From the NCBI GenBank assembly GCA_023014365.1, contig JAEBUN010000006.1, positions 1,550,001 through 1,614,000 of the forward strand: a stretch of DNA of 64,000 nt, given 5' to 3'. The stretch comes from Lepiota brunneoincarnata. Taxonomy: Eukaryota > Basidiomycota > Agaricomycetes > Agaricales > Agaricaceae. Both the position numbers and the translations under genes were made by a program. The notes under the pieces are model-generated. The model did no database searches, had not been told where the DNA came from, and saw nothing but the letters and a program-made list of their open reading frames with translations. Position 1 is the stretch's first letter, and every line of letters begins with the position of its first letter. Of this stretch, positions 31,426 to 44,696 are shown in pieces.

Positions 31426-32781
31426 CGCAGTTGGGGTAGTGTGGTGCCTGGGTTCAGTAGAAGCCTTTTATTAATGCTTGTCAATTCCCAGCATCTCCAA
31501 TCAGAGAGTTGTGCTGGTGGCTTGTCCCCTGACCTATTGACTTAATCTAGTAAATCATTCGCACTGCCAAGGTCTTGGCTCTTCTCCGGATTGTCCACCG
31601 TAGATACGGTCAACACATCCTGTACGACATTGGACCGTATGAAAATTGTGTTTGAAGGTAGCTATTCCTGCGCCACGTTCCATGACTGATAGGTAGTAAA
31701 AATGGCTGTTTGTAGGGAATAAACAGTAAATGGGTGACTAGGGAGTAGTAAGTTGAGGAACAGCAAATCTAGAAGGGATGCTAACAGCGAGCTGCACTGT
31801 GACTGTCATTCTTTGCCCAGGACCGCTTCCCTATGACATCAAAATGGCACTTATTTTCTCATCCTTATTCACCTGACTTGGACTCTATACATGGGCACCA
31901 CCGGTCCAGCCAACCAAGGAAGCGCCCCTCTTTCCCTCCGGGGTACCCCACGTACCGTAACAGTGTGGATAGAATACGAAGCTTTGACATATTGGGCCCC
32001 AAACCCTGAAAGCCAAGTGGTTCAGAGTAAACAGATGCCGGTTTTGGGAGCCGCTGCCGGTGGGCCCCGTTAATGTATGTCGCAGAGCCCTTTCGTACTC
32101 GTCTATCCTCTTATGCATGGTTGAGCCCCCCCGCAAGGGTCGAAACCCACACAAGTCCCCTCATTCATTTGGAAGCTTCTTCTGTGTCATAATAGTAATG
32201 TCCGGCCAATCTGATCTGCCTGTAGGCCAGACTCACCTTGTCGCTTCTCGTTGAGTAAGCCTCCGTATAGATCAGCTTTTGTTCTTTGAAATCCTGTTGC
32301 TTGCTACAGCATTTTCGGAGTGAACTGGGGGTACGTGTTCACACAAGGAGGTTGTCCAAGATGTTCCGTGAGAACAGTGCTCGGACATCCAAAGCTGAAG
32401 CACCCCTTGCTCGACGTATTCTCCTATCTTCCTTGTGTCATATCTTGCACAGTTTTTACACTCCACTCCACATAGACATTGTTGTACCCTATGGAGTACT
32501 TCTAATAAAAGTGCCGTGTGGTGGCTTGTCCTTTGCAGATAAAATTTGCACTGTGAAGTTGCCGTGCTTTTTCCGGACCCTTGGAATGTATGAATCAACA
32601 CTGGCGCACGCGGTGAAGGTGAAACAAGCTGTGTCTGCCGGCTAGATATTATCAACTAAGCACATCGCTGTACCGGCAAGCACAATGACTCGAGCGAGTG
32701 GTGTCAACCCCCAACACGGTGTGGGAACTGCGAAAAGAATTCATTCTACGACTTATTACTCGATATGCCAACGATGGACCT
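31426..32781. repeat. Array repeat unit, intergenic part (copy 1, short form)
   Basis: Upstream of P450 4. Segment about 31870-32070 matches 35395-35600, 39040-39185 and 42960-43200. Segment about 32190-32470 matches 36095-36410, 39770-40075 and 43900-44215. The coding-like block present in the other three units (35577-35910 and equivalents) is missing here, which accounts for the shorter unit. No intact gene. Confidence 0.75.
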
Positions 32782-34926
32782 TCAAACGAATTCAACGTCC
32801 ATGTACTCCCTCAGTAGGTTCTCAACATCTTTTCCTTCGCGAGGAGTGAGCTTACACCGGAAAGGCAGCGGTTCACTAGGGTGTTCCCATAAGATTACCC
32901 CCAAACACATTTCAAAATTAGGCACTCACCGGACGATAGCTCCGGTCGACCATTCAGGTACCACCTCAATCGGATTCCCTTCTGCATCGAGTTCTTGGGA
33001 GACATCAAACAGAGCAAGGATGGACACAGCAACGAGGTACAGGGTCGATAACGCTATGTGAGATCCGGGACATATCCTGGAAAAGTAGCGAGGAAGGCTA
33101 TGAAGTGCTCCGCATCATGAAGGAGCATCGTCGATCGCACCTTCTTCCAAAACCAAAGGTGGCAAATACCTCTGGGTCAGGAATGTCTGAGGATATACGA
33201 CCATTTTTAAAGAATCTTTCTGGGTTAAATTCTTCGGGGTTGGGGAAGACCTCCTCGTCCTGGAGCATGGCGCTAGTATACATAAGGCAAGGAGATCAGA
33301 GTGGCTGCTCGGAAATCACTTACTATGCATTCGCAATAACGATACTTCCCTTAGGAATATAATACCCTTTATACACATCTTCATCGGTTGTGAAATGTGG
33401 AACACCTGTTGTGTGTTATACCAATTCAGAGGTCGTGTCATGCAAAAACACGAACCAAGTGGCGTAACGGCATTCCACCTAAAGAACCTATTCAACCATT
33501 TGGTAAAGGAAAAAAGCAACCGCCCTTACCGCAACACTTCTTTAAGGATAGCAGAAAGGTATGGCAAGTCTGGTTTGTCAGTGAAGTCAGGCAATCGATC
33601 GTAGCCAACAACAGAGTCAATTTCCTGTTGCGCCTTTTGCTGAACATCAGGATACTTGAGCATCAGCCAGTACGAAGGTCATGCAAGCAGAAACGGTTGT
33701 TTCCAGTGCAGCTAGCGTCATTCAATTATATGTATATTAATTCAATTGGTGAAGTCCTCACCGCCATGAACCTGCACCGCCGTCTGTGCAATGTGCTGGG
33801 CTTGGTACCCGAAATCCGATCTGCCATTGTACCGCTCTAGGAGGTTTGAGACAAATGACTCTGGTGCGACCCCATCCTCCTGCCCTAGAAGTCAATGAAC
33901 ATGTAGATGCACACGAAATAAACACTACCATGGCTTTTAGTGTTGCTCGATAAGGTTCCTCCTGTGCGCGCTTCATGGTTCTTCTGCATTCACGCCCAAG
34001 TCTCTGGAAGTTGGCTCCTGGGGCCCACTCAGGGACATGCCTGAGCATAGGTAGGATATCAACGAGGTAGCCTCCGGGAGCGGCAGCTTTCGATGTATAT
34101 AGAAAAGCTTCCTCCGCAAGTTGTACCACAGGGTCATGCGTTCGCCGAATTTGAAGCCCGTAAGTTATAGCAGCCGACAAGCCACCCACGCAGCTAAAAG
34201 AAAATTCAGATAAATGATAGAAGCATTAAGCAATAAGAACTCCCCCATTCATATGTTCGTGGATGCCGTGAGGAGCTCTATAAATATTTGGCAATAGTGC
34301 TTTCCGGACAAACTCTAGTTCTTTCTCTTGGTCCCTGGCCAGCGTTTTTGGAGAGAAATACTGCTGGAATAACCGGCGATGGTTTCTCCACTCGTCTCCA
34401 TAGGGCATTAGGAAAAAGAGGAATCCGATTTTTGCCCTTTAGCATGACGTGTGGGCTGATGTTCCGACAAAATCTAGGATAAGGGACATACACGTCTGAG
34501 ACCATTGTCGTGCGGGGTCTATGCATAACATTACCACAATCAACTTTCCCCTGGTTCGTATCCGTACTTACCTGCTGGAGTACAAGGCTGAGCGCTTCTC
34601 AAGTAGATCCGTCGCCATTTGACCATCATTGAGGACCACAACCGGTTGGCCGAGAACCTCAAAGTACATGATTTTCGATCCTATTCCAAAGATGTCAGCA
34701 AGGAGTCAGGTTTCAATTCGGACATTCTCCCACCAAGCTTCTTTCCTAATTCCTTATAAAAAATATGACTGTTCGTCAAGGGAATAGAAAGAGCGTTTCC
34801 AATGAAAGGCAACCGCGGTAACCCTGGAGGGTAGGGGAACAGTTGCCGACGGCGGTTGCGATAAATGAAGTGAACTGTGACGCAAAGTAAGAGGAAGAGT
34901 ATATCTTGGGGAGAGAGTATCGCCAT
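32782..34926 (-). CDS. Cytochrome P450 gene 5, one frame break
   Basis: Starts MAILSPQDILFLLLCVTVH at 34926 with the hinge YPPGLPRLP. Landmarks: MPYGDEWRNHRRLFQQYFSP (34408-34350), GGYLVDILPMLRHVPEWAPG (about 34080-34020), FNPERFFKNGR and FGFGRR (33230-33130), CPGSHIALSTLY (about 33065), C-terminus DVEFV (stop 32782-32784). One extra base in the helix-I exon near 33664 shifts the frame within LAMLKYP; the sister copies lack it. Otherwise complete. Very close in sequence to P450 4, 6 and 7. Confidence 0.88.
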
Positions 34927-36601
34927 CGCGGTCGGAGTAATGCCATGCCTGTGCTCAGTAGAAGCCTTTTATCAATGCTCGAATTCCCAGCATCTCCAAT
35001 CAGAGAGTCGTGTGGTGGCTTGCCCCCTGACCTATTAACTTGATCTAGTAAATAATTCGCACTGCCAAGGTCTGCGGTCTTCTCTAGATTGTCACCCTAG
35101 ATAGGGTCAACGCATACAGTATGACAATTCAGCCGGTAGATGCTCAAAACCTCGGCCCATATGGAGATTATGTTTGAAGGTAGCTATTCCTGCAACGTGA
35201 TCCATAGCTGATAAGTGATAAAAATGGCGTTTGTAGATAGTAAACGAGCCAATAGGGAGTAGTGAGTTGAGGGACAACAAACTGAGAAGGGTGAGTGTGA
35301 GCTGCATGTGAGTGTCACTCTTCGCTCAGGATATTTGGTAATGCTTCACTATGACATCAGAATAGCACTTGTCTTGTATACTTTTATTCACCTGACTTGA
35401 GCTCGATGCATGGCCACCACCGTTCAGCTGACCAAAGAATCCCCCCTCTTTCCTCCAGGGGTACCCCACATACCGTAGCAGCACGCAATGGAATACGAAG
35501 CTCGGCATCTGGGGCCTCGACCCCAAAAGCAAAGTGATTCAGAGTAGACAGATGCTGGTTTTGGGAGGCGCTGCCGGTGGGCATGCCGCAAGGGCCCTTC
35601 CGCAATAGCTGCCGACTACGAGTCCAGTTGATGGCACTGGCCACTGACGCACTTGACCTTACCATGCTGGTTGCACGTTTCTTGAAGTTGGTGGAGCGAC
35701 GTTGGACCAGGACCGAAACATGTTTGTGGGGTACAAGTTCACAGCGTCCTACTTGTTGCCTGCGGGAAACACGGAGTCTATGAATATATTAAGTCGTCCA
35801 TGCCCGAATAGCCATTGACGATAGAGACTATCCCAGATCTGGACCGCAAGAAGAGGCTTCTACTGAATATGTTCAAGATCCCTCAAGAAGAGTAGCTGCC
35901 CCGTCGATAAATAATATATAGGAGCCAAGTCTGGCAGACCCACTTTGGCCCATACTCCCCCACAGCCACCCTAAGTTAGTAGTCTAGTTCAGTCGCAACA
36001 TGAGTCAAGGCGGTTAAGTCCTCGGATGAGCCCCTTCGCAAGGGAGGAGCCCGCACAAGTCCCCCATCCATTGGGAAGGTGCTTCCGTATCACAATAATA
36101 AAGTCCGGCAAATCTGATCTGCCTGTAGGTCCGACTCACACTATCACTTTTGGTTGGGTAAGCCTCTGTGTAGATCGCCCTTTTCATTGAAATCTGTTGC
36201 TTGCAACAGCGGCTGTCGGAGTGCGCTGGGAGTATGTGTTCACATGAGGAAATTGTGCAAGATGCTCCATGAGAACAGTGCTCGGATATCCAAGGCTGAA
36301 GCACCGATTGCTCGAGTGCGTTTGATCCTCGGCATATCCTTCGATCCTCCTTGTGTTATGTCTTGCACAGTTTTTACACTCCACTCTACATAGTACGTTT
36401 TTGTAACTTATGGAACACTTCCAATAAAAGTGCAGGTGTGGTGGCTTGTCTTTTGCACTAGGTGACTTGATTTGGTAACTAAGCACACTTACTGGCAAGC
36501 ACAATGATTCGAACCGGTGGTGTCAACCCGCAACACGGTGTGTGAATTGCGAAAAGCAGTTCATTCTATGACTTATGACTCGATATATCCGCGATGGGCC
36601 T
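34927..36601. repeat. Array repeat unit, intergenic part (copy 2)
   Basis: Contains the shared segments 35395-35600, 35577-35910 (coding-like relic, see findings), 36095-36410 and the 3'-flank repeat 36430-36590. No intact gene. Confidence 0.75.
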
Positions 36602-38747
36602 TCAAACGAACTCAACATCCATGTACTCTCTCAGTAGGTTCTCAACATCCTTCCCCTCGCGAGGGGTAAGCTTACACTCAAAAGGCAGCGGTTCGCTAGG
36701 GTGTTCCTATAAGGTTACCCCCACCACACTTCAAAAATTGGGCACTCACCTGGCGAGAGCTCCGGTCGACCATTCAGGTACTACCTCAATCGGATTCCCT
36801 TCTGCATCAATCTCGGGGGAGACATCAAACAGGGCAAGGATAGGACACAGCAACGAGGTATAGGGTCGATAACGCTATGTGGGATCCGGGACATATCCTA
36901 GGAAAAGCAACGAAGACACTATGAAGAACCTTGCATCACAAAAGAACATTGTCGATCGTACCTTCTTCCAAAACCAAAGGTAGCAAACACCTCTGGGTTA
37001 GGAATGTCTGACGATATACTACCATTTTTGAAGAATCTTTCTGGGTTAAATTCTTTGGGGTTAGGGAAGACCTCCTCGTCCTGGAGCATAGCACTAGTAT
37101 ACATAAGGCGAGGAGATCGGGGTGGTCGCTCAGAAATCACTTACTATGCATTTGCAATAACGATACTTCCCTTCGGAATATAATACCCATTATACACATC
37201 GTCATCGCTCGTGAGATGCGGGATACCTGTCGTGTGTTAAAACGATTCAGAGGACATACCATACGGAAAGACAAACCAAGTGGTGTAATTGCAGTTCCAC
37301 CTAACGAGCTTATTCAACCATCTGGTCAAGGAAAAGAGCAACGATTCTCACCGCAAAACTTCCTTAAGGATAGCAGAAAGGTACGGCAAGTCTGGTTTGT
37401 CAGTAAAGTCTGGTAATCGATCACTGGCCAACAACAGAATCAATTTCCCTGCTGCGCTTTCCGCTGAACATCAGGATACTTGAGCATTGCCAGTACGAAG
37501 GTCATGCAAGCAGAAACGGTTGTTTCCAGTGCAGCTAACGTCATTCAAATATATGTATATTAAATCATATTGATGAAGTCCTCACCACCATGAACCTGCG
37601 CCGCGGCCTGTGCAATGTGCTGGGCCTGATACCCGAAATCCGATCTGCCACTGTATCGCTCTAGGAGGCTTGAGACAAATGATTCTGGTGCAACCCCATC
37701 ATTCTGCCCAAAAAGTCAGCAAAGATGTAGACCCACATGAAATAAACACTACCATGGCTTTTAGTGTTGCCCGATAGGGTTCCTCCCGCACTCGCTTCGT
37801 GATTGCTCTGCACTCACGTCCAAGTTTCTGGAAATTGGCCCCTGGGGTCCACTCAGGGACAGTGCCTGAGCATAGGTATGATATCGACGAGGTAGCCTCC
37901 AGGAGCAGCAGCTCTTGATCCACATTGGAAAGCTTCCTCCGCAAGTTGTACCATAGGGTCATGCGTTCGCCGAACTTGAAGACCGTAAGTAACAGCAGTC
38001 GAAAAGCCGCCCACGCAGCTGAAAATTTCAGATAAATGACGGAAGCCTTAAGCAACCAGGATTCACCCGCTTATATGTTCATGGACGTTGCGGGGAGCTC
38101 TATAAATGTTTGGCAATAGTGCTTTCCGGACAAACTCCAGTTCTTTCTCTTGGTCCCTAGCCAGTGTTTTTAGAGAAAAATACTGCTGGAATAATCGGCG
38201 GTGGTTTCTCCACTCATCGCCATAGGGCATTAGGGCAAAGAAGGATCCGATTTTTGCGCTTAGAATAATGTGTGGGCTGATGACCCAACAAGATTTGGGA
38301 TGAGAGACATACATATCTGAGATCATTGTTGTGCGGGGTCTATGCATCATATTACCACATAGTCAACTTTCCCCTGGTTCGTATCCGTACTTACCTGCTG
38401 GAGTACAAGGCTGAGCGCTTCTCAAGAAGTTCCGTTGCCATTTGAGCATCATTGAGGACCACGACCGGCTGGCCGAGAACCTCGAAGTACATGATTTTCG
38501 ATCCTATTCCAAATGTCAACAAGGAGTCAGGTTTCAATTCGGACATTCTCCCACCAAGCTTCTCTCCTAATTCCTTATAAAAAATGTGACTGTTCGTCAA
38601 GGGAATGGAAAGAGCATTTCCAACGAAAGGCAACCGCGGTAGCCCTGGTGCGTGGGGGAGTAGTGGCCTACGACGGTTGCGATAAATGAGATGAACTGTG
38701 ATGGAGAATAAGAGGAAGAGTATATCTTGGGGAGAGAGAGTCGCCAT
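36602..38747 (-). CDS. Cytochrome P450 gene 6, three frame breaks
   Basis: Starts MATLSPQDILFLLFSITVH at 38747. A long first frame continues through the first intron into exon 2 (VVVLNDAQMATELLEKRSAL). Landmarks: MPYGDEWRNHRRLFQQYFS (38227-38170), ALETTVSACMTF (about 37540-37505), FNPERFFKNGS and FGFGRR (37050-36955), C-terminus DVEFV (stop 36602-36604). One-base excesses lie near 37863 (before VPEWTPG), 37448 (in AQQE) and 36842 (before ILALFD). Each is absent from the sister copies. The pattern looks like sequence error or very recent decay. Confidence 0.85.
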
Positions 38748-40365
38748 CGTGGTTGTGTGATGCTATGCCTGTGTTCAGTAGAAGTCTTTTATCAAAGTTC
38801 GCAAATTCCCAGCATCTCCAATCAGAGAGTCGTACGGCGGCTTGTCTCCTGACCCATTTGGCATTGACTTGATCTAGTAAATGACTCGCACTGCGAAGGT
38901 CTCAGGTCTTCTCCAGATCGTCACTTTAGATAGGGTCGGCACATACGTACAATAATTCAGCCGGTGGGTGATCGAGCCTTGGGTTGTGTGGAAATATTCC
39001 TGCGCCGCATTCCATAACCAATGAGTGATCAAAATCCCGCCCTAGGGTATCCCACGTACCATAACAGCGCGAGATGGAATGTGAATCTGGAAATCTGGGG
39101 CCCCGATCCCTGAAAGCCAAGTGGGTCAGGGTAGATAGATGCTAATGTCGGGAGGCACTGCCGGTGGGCTTCGTTAATGCATACCACAGGGCCTTTTCAC
39201 GATAGCTGCCGACTAGAAGTATAGTTGGTGGTGCTGGCCGGTTGCTGACGCATTCGACCTTACTCTGCTGGCTGTACGTTGCTTGAAGCTGCAGAGCGAC
39301 GTTGGACTAGGATTGAAACATGCTTGTGGGCCACGTTCACAGCGTCCTGCTTCCTGATGTACGTTGTCCGCGAACACGGAGTCTATGAATACATCACATC
39401 GTCTGTGCTTGACCAGCCGTTGACGATAGGGACTATCCCAGATCCCGACCACAAGAAGAAGCTTCTACCGAATATGTGCCAGATCCCCCAAGAAGAGTAT
39501 CTGCCTTATCGATATATATGTGGTCACTTTTTTGATAGTTCTACTCTGTTAATAGCAGCAGCCGAACCCACTTCGGCCGTTCTCTCACTGTGTTGTGGAT
39601 GGCGAGGAAACTGGAGGCGTTGCTTGTATTTTATCAGGGTCACTAATCCATTGAGCGATTTCCTCACCCCAATATTCCGATCCGCATCTTGCTTGGTTTT
39701 TCCGAGAAAATTATTACCAGCTCTATGGTGTTATGGTCTATTTTGCACTGATTCAGCGAGTCAACCCTTGCCCATCCGGCCAATCTGATCTGCCTGTAGG
39801 ACAGACTCACAAAATCGCTTTTCGTTGAGTAACCCTCCGCATATAAATTGAAATCTGTTGCTTGCAATAGCAACTTTGGAGTGTGCTGGGGGTATGTGTT
39901 CACATGAGGAAATTGTACAAGATGCTCTGTGGGAACAGTGCTCGCACATCCAAGGCTGAAGCACCGATTGCTTGAGCGCGTTTAATCCTCGACGTAATCT
40001 CGGATCCTCCTTGTGTCATGTCTTGCACAGTTTTTACACTCCATTCCACATACAGTTTTGTAACCCTATAGAACACTTCCAATGAAAATGCCGTGTGGTG
40101 GCTTGTCTTTTGCATTAGATAACTTTATTTGGTACAAAATTCGCACTGCGAAGCTGTTGTGCCTTTCCCAGACCCTTGCAAATGTATGAATCAACACTAG
40201 CGCAAACAGTACGGGCAGAACAGATTATATCTGCTGACTGGACATCATTAACTAAGCACACCTTACCGGCAAGTACAATTATTCGAGTCAGCGGTGTCAA
40301 CCCGCAACATGGTGTGCGGGTTGCGAAAAGCGTTCATTATTACTCGACATGCCCGCGATGGACCC
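38748..40365. repeat. Array repeat unit, intergenic part (copy 3)
   Basis: Contains shared segments 39040-39185, 39160-39540 (coding-like relic), 39770-40075 and the 3'-flank repeat 40090-40345. A 169-codon plus frame (39279-39788) covers the relic but continues into non-conserved sequence, so it is not called as a gene. Confidence 0.75.
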
Positions 40366-42512
40366 TCAAACAAACTCAACGTCCATGTACTCCCTCAGTA
40401 GATTCTCAACATCCTTTCCCTCGCGAGGGGTAAGCTTACACTCGAAAGGCAGCGGCTCGCTAGGGTGTTCCCATAAGATTACCCCCACCACACTTCAAAA
40501 ATTAGCTACTCACCAGACGATAGCTCCAGTCGACCATTCAGGTACTACCTCAATCAGATTCCCTTCTGCATCAAGCTCGGGGGAGACATCAAACAGGGAA
40601 AGGATGGACACAGCAACGAGGTACAGGGTCGATAACGCTATGTGGGATCCAGGACATATCCTGGAAAAGCAACGAAGAAGACACTATGAAGCGCCTTGCA
40701 TCACAATAGAGCATCGTCGATCGCACCTTCTTCCAAAACCGAAGGTAGCAAACACCTCTGGGTCAGGGACGTCTGAGGATATACTACCATTTTTGAAGAA
40801 TCTTTCTGGATTAAATTCTTTGTGGTTGGGAAAAACTTCCTCGTCCTGGAGCATAGCACTAGTATACATAAGGGGAGGAGATCGGCGTGGGTACTCGGAA
40901 ATCACCTACTATGCATTTGCAATAACGATACTTCCCTTCGGAATATAATACCCCTTGTAAACGTCTTCGTCGCTTGTGAGATGTGGGACACCTGTTGTGT
41001 GTCAGATCGATTCAGAGGTCGCGTCACGCGTAAAGACGAACCAAGTGGCGCAACTACATTCCACCTAAAGAGCCTATTCAACCGCCTTGTAGATGAAAAC
41101 TGCAATCATCCGCACCGCAAAACTTCCTTAAGGGTAGCAGAAAGGTACGGCAAGTCTGGTTTGTCGGTAAAGTCCGGTAATCGATCATGACCAACAACAG
41201 AGTCAATTTCCTGCTGTGCGTTCCGCTGAACATCAGGATACTTGAGCATTGCCAGTACGAAGGTCATGCAAGCAGAAACGGTTGTTTCCAATGCAGCTAA
41301 CGTCATTCAGATGCATATATTAGGTCATTCATTGGTGAAGTCCTCACCGCCATGAATCTGCGCCGCCGTCTGTGCGATGTGCTGGGCCTGATACCCAAAA
41401 TCCGATCTGCCACTGTATCGCTCTAGGAGGCTTGAGACAAAAGATTCCGGCGCAACTCCGTCCTTCTGCCCGAAAGGTCAGCAAAGGTATGGACACCCAC
41501 GAAATAAACAGTACCATGGCTGTTAGCGTTGCCCGATAAGGTTCCTCCAGCGCTCGCTTCATGACTGCTCTGCATTCACGTCCAAGTCTCTGAAAGTTGG
41601 CCCCTGGGGCCCACTCAGGGACGTGCCTGAGCATAGGTATAATATCAACGAGGTGGCCTCCAGGAGCAGCAGCCTTCGATGCACATAGAAAAGCTTCCTC
41701 TGCAAGCTGTACCACAGGGTCATGCGTTTGCCGAATTTGAAGACCGTAAGTTATAGCAGTGGAAAAGCCGCCCACGCAGCTAAAATAAATTCAAATAAAT
41801 GGTAGACGCATCAGGCAACCAGAACTCACCTGCTTATATGTTCGTGGACGCTGTGGGGAGCTCTATAAATAGTGGGCAATAGTGTCTTCCGGACAAACTC
41901 CAGCTCTTTCTCTTGGTCTCTTGCCAGTGTTTTTGGAGAGAAATATTGCTGGAATAACCGGCGATGATTTCTCCACTCATCGCCATAAGGCATTAGGGCA
42001 AAGAGGTATCCGATTTTTGCGCTTCAGGGTGATGTGTGGGCTGATGATCCGACACGACTTGGGATGAGGGACGTACACATCTGAGGTCATTGTCGTGCGG
42101 GGTCTATGCATAATGTTACCATAATCAACTTTTGGTTCGTACTCGTACCCGTACTTACCGGCTGGAGTACAAGGCTGAGCGCTTCTCAAGTAGATCCGCC
42201 GCCATTTGAGCATCGTTGAGGACCACAACCGGCTGGCCGAGAACCTCGAAGTACAAGATTTTCGATCCTATTCCAAGCCGTCAGCAAGGAGTCAGGTTTC
42301 AATTCGGACATTCTCCCACCAAGCTGCTTTCCTAATTCCTTATAAAAAATGTGACTGTTTGTCAATGGAATAGAAAGAGCATTTCCAATGAAAGGCAACC
42401 GCGGTAGCCCTGGAGGGTAGGGGAACAGTGGTTTACGGCGGTTGCGATAAATGAAATGAATTGTGATGCAAAGTAAGAGGAAGAGTATATCTTGAGGCGA
42501 GAGCGTCGCCAT
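40366..42512 (-). CDS. Cytochrome P450 gene 7, apparently intact
   Basis: Starts MATLSPQDILFLLLCITIHF at 42512 with the hinge YPPGLPRLP. Landmarks in order: GQPVVVLNDAQMAADLLEKR (about 42240-42185), MPYGDEWRNHRRLFQQYFSP (about 41998-41940), GHLVDIIPMLRHVPEWAPGA (about 41660-41600), ALETTVSACMTFVLAMLKYP (about 41300-41235), KEVLR (about 41115), FNPERFFKNGS and FGFGRR (40820-40725), CPGSHIALSTLYLV (about 40660), and a C-terminal exon rich in basic residues ending DVEFV (stop 40366-40368). No frame break seen. Membrane anchor, ExxR, PERF and Cys ligand are all present, so a working enzyme is expected; substrate unknown. Confidence 0.91.
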
Positions 42513-44696
42513 CGCGGTTGCGGTAATGCCGTGCCTATGTTCGCTAGAAGCCTTTATCAATCTTTATCAATACTCGTAAATTCCCAGCATCCCGTGGTCG
42601 TGGTGGTTTGTCTCCTGTACTGTTGACTTTATCTAGTAGATAATTCGCACTGCGAAGGTCTCAGGTCTTCTCCAAATCGTCACTTTAGATGGGGTTAACA
42701 CATAGAGTACGACAATTCAGCTGGTGGATGATCAAGCCTCGGGGCCGTGTGGAAATTGTGTTCGAGGGTAACTATTCCCGCACCCCATCCCATGGCGGAT
42801 GAGTGCAGGGGGTAGGGAGACCCTGGAGTGAACGGGCGAAGGTCAGGAGGGCTTTTTTGCCCAGCAGGACGCTTGGTCCAATGGCAAGATTGGGCGAACG
42901 CACATGGCGACGTGCCAATTACGCAACATAGATATTCACTATGAAATCAAAATAGCACTTGTCTTCTCATACTTCTATTCACCTGACTTGGACTCCACAC
43001 ATGGCACCATCTTTTAGCTGTACCAAGGAACCCCCCTCTTTCCCCCAGGGCACCCCACATACCGTGACAGCGCGAGATGGAATACGAAGCTTGACATCTG
43101 TGGCCTCGACCCCTGAAAGCCAAAGTGGTTCGGGGTAGACAGATGCTGGTTTTGGGAGGCGCTGTCGGTGGGCTTCCTTAATACATGTCGCAGGGACTTT
43201 ATCACGATAGCTGCCGACTAGGAGTATAGTTGATGGCGCTGGCTGGTTGTTGACGCGCTTGACCTTACCATGCCGGTTGCACGTTGCCTGAAGCTGGCTG
43301 GAGCGACGTTGGATCAGGATCGAAACATGTTTGTGGGATACAACTTCACAGCGTCCTGCTTCTTGATGCCCGTTGCTTACGGGGAATATGGAGTCTATAA
43401 AAATATCACATCGTCCGTGCCCGAACAGCCATTGACGATAGGGACTATTCCAGATCCCGGTCGCAAAAAGGGGCTTCTACCGAATATGTTCGACACCCCA
43501 AGAAGAGTGTCTACCCGTAAATATATACATGTGGGTACCCTTTTGGTAGTCCTATAGCAACAGCTAAGCCCACTTTGGTCGCTCTCCCGCTGAGTTGTGG
43601 ACGATGAAGAAACCGGAGGCGTTAGACCGTAACACCCTCATTACCCGTGATGTACCCGTCCACCTCTCCTATCCCCTTATTCATGGTTACTAGTCGTCGT
43701 AAGCTAGTACCTTGCGATGCCGACAATAATGACTGGCACAAGAGTATCAGGGTCCCGGATGCACTGCGGGTCCTGCTGACTAACCACCATATTTAGTCTA
43801 TACTCCCCAACAGTGGTCTAATTCAGTCGCTACACGAGCGAAGGCGGTTAAGCCTTCTGATGAATCCCTTCGCAAGGTTCTCCCGTCCAGTGGGGAGCTT
43901 CTCCCGTGTCACAACAATAATGTTTGGCAAATCTGATATGCCTGTAGGTCGGACTCACCATATCGTTTTTGGTTGAGTAAGCCTCCGTATAGATCGCCTT
44001 TTTCGCCGAAGTTTGTTGCTTGCAACAGTGTATTCGGAGTGCGCTGGGAGTATGTGTTCACACGAGGAAATTGTCGAAGATACTCTGTTAGAACATGCTC
44101 GGACATCCAAGGCTGATTTCTCGAATGCGTTTGATCCTCGTCGTATTCTCCGATCTTCCTTGTCATGTCTTGCGCAGTTGTTACATACCACTCCACGTAG
44201 AATTTGTTGTAACCTATGAAACGCTCGGTCCCTCTCCCCCCGATCTTCCTTGGAACTTAGGTCGGCTGGTGTTGAAATCAGCTCAAGAAAGTGGACACCA
44301 ACGAGGCGACAAGAGGGTGGGTAGGGAGGTAAACGGACAAGTTAACTACTGGTAAACTACACATGTATGTAATCTAATCTACCTACGACATGGCCTCCAT
44401 GAGGCAGTCAGGGGCAACGGTGATCGGCATTCCGCCAGTTTGCCGGAATCGCTAATTCCAACAGCTGGTGCATGGGTTCTTGGGCTGTGTCACACCCGAT
44501 GTCTTCGCAATGAGAATCGACTGCCATATAAAGCCAATTGGTAATTCCAAACCCAAGCCTGGAATATCTGTCATACACTGCAAGCCGCCCTAACACCCCC
44601 ACGACCACGACCGGAAGTACTGAGCACTCGTGAGCCGCGGTGACCAAAGTACTCCAGGCTGTTAAACAAACCTTTGCCACTCACCCTCTTATCGCG
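42513..44696. repeat. Array repeat unit, intergenic part (copy 4, orphan) plus P450 8 promoter side
   Basis: Segments 42960-43200, 43180-43545 and 43900-44215 match the other units, but no minus-strand P450 follows on the right. The repeat fades near 44215-44260 and the plus-strand P450 8 starts at 44697. A 95-codon frame (43270-43557) covers the coding-like relic in its most open form. This is the right end of the regular array. Confidence 0.7.

Noticed and set aside
39279..39788. 169-codon plus-strand frame as an intact gene
   Set aside because: Only its middle is shared with sister array units; the ends are not conserved and other copies are broken, so it is treated as a relic.
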